In this document: positions 1-4,871 of the stretch, piece by piece
Numbering within the stretch: the first letter of the stretch is position 1
Layout of the letters: each line of letters begins with the position of its first letter
NCBI GenBank assembly: GCA_030607815.1
Contig: JAUWJG010000052.1
Coordinates: 1-5,954 of the forward strand
Reading direction: 5' to 3'
DNA: 5,954 bases
From: Candidatus Bathyarchaeota archaeon
GTDB taxonomy: Archaea; Thermoproteota; Bathyarchaeia; RBG-16-48-13; GCA-020355125
The notes under the pieces: model-generated
What the model saw: only the letters and a program-made list of their open reading frames with translations
The model's database searches: none
What the model was told of the DNA's origin: nothing
Translations under genes and position numbers: made by a program

Positions 1-474
1 GGATTCTATGGTAAACCTGTTGGTATAGCAAAACCTAAATCTGCAGAATTCGAAACACAACTTATCATCGATCTTATTGAAGGCTTTTATCTTCTTGAAA
101 AAAGAATAATAAAGATCCACAAAGGACCTAAAAAGACAAGAATCGGAGTAAAACGGTTTCTAAAATATGCTGAGAAAACGTATCGAAGATTTAGTCTGGA
201 TTATTTAGTTTATAAAAAACTTCGAAATCGTGGCTATGTTGTCCTTCCGGGGATAAAATTCGGTTGTGAATTCGCGGTCTATGAGAAAGGTCCGGGTATA
301 GATCATGCGCCATATATGATCTCTGTTAGAGCAGCAGGAGATGAAATCACATCAACAGATATAGTTAGAGCAGGCAGATTAGCTACTTCAGTTAGAAAAA
401 GATTCATTATTGCAATCCCAAATCTTATGACAAAAACAGTTCATTATCTCATGTTTAAAGGGTTTAAAGCATAA
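1..474 (+). CDS. endA: tRNA-splicing endonuclease EndA, 3' part (5' end outside window)
   Basis: Frame 1 is open from the window edge to TAA at 472-474, giving 157 residues. EndA cuts the bulge-helix-bulge motif at intron-exon junctions of archaeal pre-tRNA (and pre-rRNA), leaving 2',3'-cyclic phosphate and 5'-OH ends. The visible part contains the end of the N-terminal domain (about residues 1-55) and the whole C-terminal catalytic domain, with the family signature YVVLPGIKFGCEFAVY at 79-94. The catalytic triad can be read as Tyr94, His102 (in DHAPYM) and Lys133 (in SVRK). The His-Lys spacing of 31 matches the Methanocaldococcus jannaschii enzyme (Tyr115, His125, Lys156, 179 residues). By that comparison roughly 20-25 N-terminal residues are missing, and the protein is of the short homotetramer type. 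It is not evidently co-transcribed with ogt, because 144 bp of AT-rich DNA separates them. Confidence 0.92.
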   Translation, partial: GFYGKPVGIAKPKSAEFETQLIIDLIEGFYLLEKRIIKIHKGPKKTRIGVKRFLKYAEKTYRRFSLDYLVYKKLRNRGYVVLPGIKFGCEFAVYEKGPGIDHAPYMISVRAAGDEITSTDIVRAGRLATSVRKRFIIAIPNLMTKTVHYLMFKGFKA

Positions 475-478
475 TTTA

Positions 479-515
479 TTCAAATAGTATTGTTAATTGA
501 TTTTCATTATTTGAA
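479..515 (+). repeat. Inverted repeat just after endA stop
   Basis: An 8-bp perfect stem pairs 479-486 (TTCAAATA) with 508-515 (TATTTGAA) around a 21-nt loop, starting 4 nt after the endA stop codon. It is AT-rich and is followed by an A-run, not a T-run, so it is not a classical terminator. It may be a 3'-end structure of the endA transcript or chance pairing in AT-rich DNA. Confidence 0.25.
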
Positions 516-529
516 AAAATTAAGGAGTT

Positions 530-550
530 CATTAAATTACGCCAAATATA
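530..550 (+). repeat. 21-bp direct repeat, copy 1 (upstream of ogt)
   Basis: This copy begins CATTAAATTAC and continues GCCAAATATA. It matches positions 1310-1330 in the same orientation at 19 of 21 bases; the only difference is GC versus CG at 541-542 and 1321-1322. The two copies lie exactly 780 bp apart and bracket ogt. Similarity does not extend beyond the 21 bp on either side. Confidence 0.45.
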
Positions 551-583
551 TGTATGAGTATTATTAGATTATTCGATAATTAA

Positions 584-601
584 TTTTTTCATATGAAAAA
601 A
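584..601. promoter_or_regulatory. 18-bp perfect palindrome before the ogt ribosome-binding site
   Basis: The sequence TTTTTTCATATGAAAAAA reads identically on both strands and abuts the GGAG (602-605) that serves ogt. A perfect dyad at this place could be an operator for a dimeric regulator covering the start of the ogt transcript. A smaller dyad, ATTAT-TCG-ATAAT, lies at 568-580. Its A/T tracts make chance formation easier, so an operator role is only inference. Confidence 0.3.
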
Positions 602-618
602 GGAGATTAAATTCCATA

Positions 619-1179
619 TTGTATTTTATCGTGTGTGAGAAAATACATAATGTTTGGTATGGTATCGCACTCGATGACGAAAAACGAATAGTTATATCTT
701 ATTTCTCTATTAACGATAGAAGTAAAGTTGTCTCAGGCATCATAGATTATTTACCCATTGATTCTGAATTTATAGAAATTAAACGCGATAAATTTGCATT
801 CAACATTCTCAAAACAATGAGTCAGATTTATGAAGGAAAATCTAGCAAATATGATTTTATGTTAGCCTTAGATAACTTATCCCTTTTCACTCGGAGAGTA
901 CTGTTTTTAACTTCACAAATTCCAAGAGGATTTGTTGCTACTTATGGGGGAATCGCTAAAGCTGTTGGAAATCTTCGGGGTGCTAGAGCTGTTGGAAATG
1001 TTGAGGCAAGGAATCCTTTTGCGCCATTCATTCCCTGTCATCGTGTGGTTAGGTCAACCCTTGATTTGGGAAATTATGGAGGTGGTTTAGATGCTAAACG
1101 ACTAATTCTAGAGAGAGAAGGTGTGACTTTTGATGGTAATCGCATTTCAAGAAAATGTCTTTGGATATCTAAAGAATAG
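619..1179 (+). CDS. ogt: Methylated-DNA--protein-cysteine methyltransferase (O6-alkylguanine-DNA alkyltransferase)
   Basis: This 186-residue suicide repair protein moves the alkyl group from O6-alkylguanine in DNA to its own cysteine. The acceptor is Cys140 in the hallmark PCHRVV motif (139-144). Upstream are Tyr109 (VATYGGIAKA), the helix-turn-helix arginine finger Arg123 (RAVGN) and Asn132; the spacings Arg-9-Asn-8-Cys are identical to human AGT Arg128/Asn137/Cys145. Glu167 (LEREG) matches the active-site glutamate, and GNYGGGLDAKR follows as the usual substrate loop. Residues 1-85 form the weakly conserved N-terminal domain, and the length is normal for archaeal Ogt. The start is TTG at 619: it is the only usual start after the in-frame stop at 577-579 that keeps the N-terminal domain, with GGAG at 602-605. 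The 13-nt spacing is long, and GTG at 631 is an alternative. The gene stands alone and is convergent with the radical SAM operon. Confidence 0.94.
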   Translation: MYFIVCEKIHNVWYGIALDDEKRIVISYFSINDRSKVVSGIIDYLPIDSEFIEIKRDKFAFNILKTMSQIYEGKSSKYDFMLALDNLSLFTRRVLFLTSQIPRGFVATYGGIAKAVGNLRGARAVGNVEARNPFAPFIPCHRVVRSTLDLGNYGGGLDAKRLILEREGVTFDGNRISRKCLWISKE

Positions 1180-1211
1180 AACCTTAAAATTATCATAATA
1201 GTTAATCATCA

Positions 1212-1219
1212 TTTTTTTT
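1212..1219 (+). terminator. T8 tract after ogt
   Basis: Eight consecutive T residues lie 33 nt after the ogt stop on the coding strand. Runs of T are the main intrinsic termination signal in archaea, so this is a likely first termination point for ogt. No strong hairpin precedes it. Confidence 0.4.
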
Positions 1220-1237
1220 GATAGTTTAAAGTAAGAT

Positions 1238-1287
1238 TGATTGTAAATATGCCGTTCTTCACAATCATCGTTTAAGAATTTTTTTTT
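1238..1287 (+). terminator. Hairpin plus T9 tract between convergent genes
   Basis: A 7-bp perfect stem (TGATTGT 1238-1244 with ACAATCA 1261-1267, 16-nt loop) is followed 11 nt later by nine T residues (1279-1287). This is a second candidate terminator for ogt and would protect the convergent operon from read-through. No comparable T-run is visible on the minus strand after the radical SAM gene, so the operon's own terminator in 1180-1303 is not identified. Confidence 0.4.
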
Positions 1288-1303
1288 CGATATTCTAAAT
1301 GTT

Positions 1304-2650
1304 TCAAGACATTAAATTACCGCAAATATAACCGTCTTGTTTCAGTTTTAGTGGGCATCCTCCACCACATATTGACATTTCGGGACATCCGTCACATTTT
1401 TCGGGGGCATACTTCCGGTTACGTATATCTTTACAGAGGGGATGGTTCCAGATCTTATTCCAGTCTGTGGTAAGTATATTACCGAGTTGCTTGAAGAAGC
1501 TTTGACATGGAATAACGTTTCCCGTTGGCTCAATACACATGCTGATCCTACAGGCACTACATGATTTAATGCCAAGTTCTAACTGAAGAGGGTTCATCAC
1601 ACAATATTGAGTAGGTGTATACCAGATGAAATCCATATTTAATATTCGCGCATAATCTCTAATCCTGATCAATAATGATTCAAGTTTAGATTCAGATAAA
1701 CCAAAATCTTTAGCTACATCTGGAGCTTTTCCGGAGTAGATTAGACCGTTACATGCAAATTGATTAAGACCAAGTTTGTGAATAAAGTCAATAGTCTCGA
1801 TAATGCCGTTAATGTTGAATTTATTTAGCGTAGTATTAGTTAGAGTGTAGATGGGTGTCGCTATTGCATTTTTCAACCCAGCGACAGTTTCCTTCCAGCT
1901 ACCTTCAACACCCGTTATCCTATCATGAATCTCTTCTCTGTGGGATTCCAACGTAATTTGAATGTGATCTATACCCGCTTTAACAAGAGTGTCAACGTAA
2001 ACTGAATCGCTTAATTTCCTACCATTTGTAATAAGTCCGGTAACGAGTCCTTTCTCCTCAGCATAACGGATTAATTTGGGAAGATCCTCTCTAATAGTTG
2101 GCTCTCCTCCAGTAAATGTTATGTGTGGTACACCTATCTCAAAGAGCTTATCAATTACCCTAAACCACTTTTCTGTGGTTAATTCTTTTGTTTTTCTGGA
2201 ACCTCCAGCGTAACAATGTATGCAACGATTATGACAACGATAGGTTAAGGCAAGATCCATTCTATAGGGAGCGGATAATTCCACTGTGAATGGTTCAATC
2301 TTCTCTACACCTAGATAAGATACAGGACATATGTCACTCGTCTTAGCAAAAGTGTTAACGATGAAGAGGACATCCTGATAATCGTTTAGTGCTGTTTCAG
2401 CATCAACTTTATATCGTTTACAGATCTCTTTAACCGCTTCTTGTTCAGTCGCTCCTTTTATAAAAAAATAGATGTACTCAACTGCAGATTTATTGAGGAA
2501 AAGAACACGAGAGGCATTGATAACTAAAACACCGGTACCATTCTCTTCAACTTTTAAGTGGAGACGTAATCCTTCCCATTCGCCAGTAGCTTTGTAATGA
2601 TACAAACCTTTTCTAAGTTTTTTAGGGAATAGTCTACTAATAATTTTCAT
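1304..2650 (-). CDS. PqqD-like domain/radical SAM/SPASM peptide-modifying enzyme
   Basis: 448 residues, cytosolic. Residues about 15-105 resemble a PqqD-like RiPP recognition element: short beta strands (GTGVLVINASRVLFLN), then helices around TEQEAVKEICKRYKVDAETA, the fold that binds leader or tail peptides. The radical SAM core follows, with the [4Fe-4S] motif Cys139-x3-Cys143-x2-Cys146 and the SAM-binding FTGGEPTIRED at 179-189. The C-terminus is a complete SPASM domain for two auxiliary clusters: Cys364, Gly377-x4-Cys382, Cys419-x2-Cys422-x5-Cys428-x3-Cys432 and Cys443. Cys367 and Cys372 are extra. Such enzymes make radical-based crosslinks or rearrangements in peptides. Third gene of the operon, 2 nt after the Cys-tail protein, which is the evident candidate substrate. 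The ATG at 2650 was chosen because GGAGGTG sits 10 nt before it. A longer frame from 2716 would only translate the upstream Cys-Ala repeat out of frame. The exact reaction is unknown. Confidence 0.92.
   Translation of the reverse strand: MKIISRLFPKKLRKGLYHYKATGEWEGLRLHLKVEENGTGVLVINASRVLFLNKSAVEYIYFFIKGATEQEAVKEICKRYKVDAETALNDYQDVLFIVNTFAKTSDICPVSYLGVEKIEPFTVELSAPYRMDLALTYRCHNRCIHCYAGGSRKTKELTTEKWFRVIDKLFEIGVPHITFTGGEPTIREDLPKLIRYAEEKGLVTGLITNGRKLSDSVYVDTLVKAGIDHIQITLESHREEIHDRITGVEGSWKETVAGLKNAIATPIYTLTNTTLNKFNINGIIETIDFIHKLGLNQFACNGLIYSGKAPDVAKDFGLSESKLESLLIRIRDYARILNMDFIWYTPTQYCVMNPLQLELGIKSCSACRISMCIEPTGNVIPCQSFFKQLGNILTTDWNKIWNHPLCKDIRNRKYAPEKCDGCPEMSICGGGCPLKLKQDGYICGNLMS
1310..1330 (+). 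repeat. 21-bp direct repeat, copy 2 (inside 3' end of radical SAM gene)
   Basis: Near-identical to 530-550 (19/21 bases, same orientation). On the minus strand it supplies exactly seven codons, Tyr441 to Met447, of the radical SAM protein, including its last cysteine (Cys443). A repeat that forms the 3' end of a gene, with a second copy beyond a neighbouring gene, resembles attachment-site architecture, but no integrase is present here. Confidence 0.45.
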
Positions 2651-2652
2651 TT

Positions 2653-4269
2653 TTAACGTGCACCTCCACCAGCACAAGCACAAGCGCATGAGACACAGGC
2701 ACAAGCGCAAGCACAATTAGCACAAGCACATACACATCGTGATTTATGGCGTATAGGCCTTGATGATTGAGTTGAAACTTTTGGGGGTATCAACCTCTTT
2801 GTGAAATCTTCAACGTTTTTTACCAATCCTCCAGCAGCTTCCTCGATCCCTGTAACTATTTTATCTGCGAATTCTTGAGCTGGAATGGGTTTAACTTCAA
2901 CAGCCGTAGATGGTCCAGTTGGGGTTGTGGTTGTTTTACTGGAAAAGTGGGGTCCATACCAGTACCAGTTGGGGCGTGGCATAAATAAGATGTGAGGTGG
3001 AAAAGCTTCTTTAAATCTTTGTCCATATTTTTCATCGAGGAGGAGCCATTCCAAGTTCTTCTCGAGGGTTTCCTCTGCGAGCTGAGGTGTACTAGCTTGT
3101 TTAACTTGGTTCCAAGCTGTGTTGACGATTGATTTATAATAGTTAACTGTATCTTTCCGGGCGTATCCACGCATCTTCTTATCTACATTTTCTCTCAGGC
3201 TTATGTAGGTTCCGGCTAATCTTCGTTCATTCAAGGAGCCATTCGGTCCAATAGCTCTTAGAAAATCTATTTCATAGTATCTAGGATGCTGTTTTGGTTC
3301 TTCTGATTGGTTTAGGAGTTTTTCTACTTTAATCAATGGTTCAATCTCTTTAATCTTGATAAACCGCTTAAGTAAAAGACTGAAGAGGACCATGGTTAAT
3401 ACTCTGACTGGTTTCAAACCTACGACTACAGCCGCTTCTACAGCCGTGAGGCTTCGAGCTGGACCTAGAGCTTCAATCTTAATCTTAGGCTTCTGATATA
3501 CTTCCTTTCGTTTTCTAAGTAAGATAATGACTATGAAAATACCTACTATACCAAGGAATATGGACAGATAAAACCAGATATCTGGTCCGGTAGGGGGTGC
3601 TGGAGGGGAAATTGTGATATATTGCTCTGGAACAGAAACTCCGAAGACTAATTTAGTGTTCGGTGGAAGATTGTTGCGCTCCCAGTATACAGCGAATTCA
3701 CCGTCAACAGTTGTATAGTATGCATCCTCAGAGGTTTTAATATTCTCTTTTGTAACCCCATTTGGTGGGACAATAGCAAGACGCAGATCTTCCACTCTTG
3801 CGTCTTCAAAATATGTAGGCATAAATTGTAGTCCTAGATACCCCGGATTCATCTCATCCGGTTGAATAATGGATGGGGCTGGAAATGTTGAGATAAGTAG
3901 GACAGTTCCACCTTCTCCTGGTCCCATTGAGTGTCCTAGATACACTTCAATACCGTAGTAACTCCCACCGCTAATGTCTTCCCAGTTTAAATTATTCCCT
4001 GACAGGTCTTTAACTGAAACTGTGTTAAAATCTCTGGTAGGTAGACCTAATGAGATATATCCCTCAGCAGATGATTCGTAGGTTATAGTGATGTTATAGT
4101 GAAGCTCTATTGAAGCATCATCGTTTATCCAAAGAGTTACCCATTCTTGATCTATTCGATATTGGATGGCTGTAACGTTGTTTGGATTGAACGCCACGCT
4201 ACCTTGAGAGATGGGGAGTGATAAAGTAATAACGAGTATGATGATGCTTATCTTTTGTAAGGAGCGCAT
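2653..4269 (-). CDS. Membrane protein with ectodomain and C-terminal Cys-Ala tail (putative radical SAM substrate)
   Basis: 538 residues. Residues 1-26 form a signal peptide (basic MRSLQK, hydrophobic core, SQGSVA). Residues 27-228 are a beta-rich extracytoplasmic domain. IWFYLSIFLGIVGIFIVIIL (231-250) is a membrane helix followed by RKRK, so residues 254-538 should be cytosolic. Residues 270-307 (SLTAVEAAVVVGLKPVRVL...IKIKE) look like the winged-helix-like segment after the helix in DUF2207/TIGR04222-type proteins, a resemblance from memory only. After a Thr/Pro linker (442-455) and an amphipathic segment (463-493), a basic stretch (RPIRHKSR) leads into the tail: cysteines 512, 514, 516, 519, 521, 523, 525, 528, 530 and 532, mostly alternating with Ala, then GGGAR. 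No cysteine occurs before 512. The ATG overlaps the preceding stop (TAATG), with GAGGAG 11 nt upstream (4281-4286). No known function; inferred target of the radical SAM enzyme. A metal-binding tail is the main alternative. Confidence 0.88.
   Translation of the reverse strand: MRSLQKISIIILVITLSLPISQGSVAFNPNNVTAIQYRIDQEWVTLWINDDASIELHYNITITYESSAEGYISLGLPTRDFNTVSVKDLSGNNLNWEDISGGSYYGIEVYLGHSMGPGEGGTVLLISTFPAPSIIQPDEMNPGYLGLQFMPTYFEDARVEDLRLAIVPPNGVTKENIKTSEDAYYTTVDGEFAVYWERNNLPPNTKLVFGVSVPEQYITISPPAPPTGPDIWFYLSIFLGIVGIFIVIILLRKRKEVYQKPKIKIEALGPARSLTAVEAAVVVGLKPVRVLTMVLFSLLLKRFIKIKEIEPLIKVEKLLNQSEEPKQHPRYYEIDFLRAIGPNGSLNERRLAGTYISLRENVDKKMRGYARKDTVNYYKSIVNTAWNQVKQASTPQLAEETLEKNLEWLLLDEKYGQRFKEAFPPHILFMPRPNWYWYGPHFSSKTTTTPTGPSTAVEVKPIPAQEFADKIVTGIEEAAGGLVKNVEDFTKRLIPPKVSTQSSRPIRHKSRCVCACANCACACACVSCACACAGGGAR
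2661..2667 (-). promoter_or_regulatory. Shine-Dalgarno of the radical SAM gene, inside the upstream coding region
   Basis: On the minus strand this reads GGAGGTG, 10 nt before the ATG at 2650. The same bases are codons for the Gly-Gly-Gly-Ala end of the Cys-tail protein. The site fixes the start of the radical SAM protein and implies that translation of the two proteins is coupled. Confidence 0.75.
2671..2736 (-). repeat. Imperfect 6-bp tandem codon repeat (GCT TGT) encoding the Cys-Ala tail
   Basis: On the coding (minus) strand alternating Ala (GCT/GCC) and Cys (TGT/TGC) codons give an irregular period-6 repeat, broken by Val, Asn and Val-Ser codons. The third positions vary, which suggests that the protein pattern is being kept and that this is not merely a fresh slippage product. 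Such a repeat could still expand or contract by replication slippage. Confidence 0.7.
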
Positions 4270-4616
4270 TACCAGGTGGGCTCCTCTGTCATCTCAAACT
4301 TGTTTCCACAGTAGTCACAAGTTATGTAGGGTTTCCCATCTATGACTTGAAGTTTATCCGGGTTTAACATTGCACTGCAGTTGGGACAGTTTATCTCCTT
4401 AACCTTAATCGGACTTGTGATTCTAACTGTTTTCTTAATCTCAATTGGTTTTCTCTCTCTGGCAAAGAAAATGATTACCATGGCTACAACTATGAAGATG
4501 AGACCTTCAATCAAGCGCATAGAATCAGCATATTGGGCCATGATGAATAGGATTCCGAGTCCGATAAGACCAGCAGCTGCGATATATAGAATCCACTTTA
4601 AAGCTCCTTTAGCCAA
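4269..4616 (-). CDS. Small two-helix membrane protein with C-terminal zinc ribbon
   Basis: 115 residues, not assigned to a named family. Two hydrophobic segments, about 7-27 (KWILYIAAAGLIGLGILFIM) and 33-51 (RLIEGLIFIVVAMVIIFFA), form a hairpin with both ends probably cytosolic, because the following RERKPIEIKK is basic. The C-terminal part (77-103) is a zinc ribbon: Cys77-x2-Cys80 (CPNC) and Cys100-x2-Cys103 (CDYC). The start is TTG at 4616, with GGTG 11 nt upstream (4628-4631) and an in-frame stop just before it (4620-4622). An ATG closer to the SD is out of frame and stops after four codons. First gene of the operon: its TAA overlaps the ATG of the Cys-tail gene by one base, so the two proteins are probably made in coupled fashion and may act together at the membrane. 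The zinc ribbon could bind protein or nucleic acid; which one cannot be said. Confidence 0.85.
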   Translation of the reverse strand: MAKGALKWILYIAAAGLIGLGILFIMAQYADSMRLIEGLIFIVVAMVIIFFARERKPIEIKKTVRITSPIKVKEINCPNCSAMLNPDKLQVIDGKPYITCDYCGNKFEMTEEPTW

Positions 4617-4689
4617 TAATCATGTCACACCTTTTAATAGGAATATACATTCAAAGAGTGATCTGTTTAACATCTTCCTTTTTGCTTAT

Positions 4690-4697
4690 TATTATAT
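4690..4697 (-). promoter_or_regulatory. Candidate TATA box of the three-gene operon
   Basis: On the minus strand this reads ATATAATA within an AT-rich block (GATATAATAATAAGC). Transcription would start about 25 nt downstream, near 4665, leaving a leader of about 50 nt that includes the GGTG site. The assignment rests on composition and position only. Confidence 0.3.
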
Positions 4698-4738
4698 CAT
4701 TCTACAGTAAGTAATTTTCTAGTTAAGTGTTTTGAAAT

Positions 4739-4755
4739 AAGGAGAGAGTCTCCTT
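4739..4755. repeat. Perfect 7-bp inverted repeat upstream of the operon promoter
   Basis: AAGGAGA (4739-4745) and TCTCCTT (4749-4755) are separated by only GAG. It lies about 40 bp upstream of the candidate TATA box of the operon and about 117 bp downstream of the transaldolase stop. No T-run follows on either strand, which argues against a terminator and leaves an operator or chance. Confidence 0.35.
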
Positions 4756-4778
4756 CATACGGCTATTAGAAAATATAG

Positions 4779-4809
4779 GGTGATATATCTCCTCTTCAAC
4801 ATATGAAGA
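4779..4809. repeat. Two further dyads in the 4617-4871 intergenic region
   Basis: A quasi-palindrome GGTGATATATCTCC (4779-4792, one mismatched pair around the perfect core GATATATC) is followed directly by a 6-bp inverted repeat, TCTTCA (4793-4798) with TGAAGA (4804-4809) around ACATA. Together with the dyad at 4739-4755 they form a cluster in the 255-bp gap between the transaldolase gene and the operon. No gene was found in this gap; the longest open frames are about 15 codons. Confidence 0.25.
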
Positions 4810-4871
4810 AAACTACAAGACTACCATAATGTCGAGGAAGAGATGTTCTATTTAGGATAGCTAATAAGATT

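Noticed and set aside
1348..1575. Minus-strand open frame of 75 codons
   Set aside because: Shadow frame inside the SPASM-encoding part of the radical SAM gene.
2651..2716. Longer start for the radical SAM protein adding 22 residues (MCLRLCLCL...)
   Set aside because: The extension is just the Cys-Ala repeat of the upstream gene read in another frame; a strong SD sits 10 nt before ATG 2650, and the protein body begins there.
2671..2736. Period-6 repeat as a CRISPR-like or transposon repeat
   Set aside because: It is explained by alternating Ala and Cys codons in frame; there are no spacers and no terminal repeats.
2856..3170. Minus-strand open frame of 104 codons in a second frame
   Set aside because: It is wholly inside the Cys-tail protein gene in another frame and lacks domain features.
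4381..4710. Plus-strand open frame of 109 codons
   Set aside because: It lies mostly antisense to the zinc-ribbon membrane gene, whose motifs, SD and overlaps are convincing; the plus-strand product has no recognisable features.
4617..4871. tRNA, C/D-box RNA or small protein gene in the gap
   Set aside because: No cloverleaf, no clear C (RUGAUGA) and D (CUGA) box pair, and no open frame beyond about 15 codons apart from the antisense frame already dismissed.
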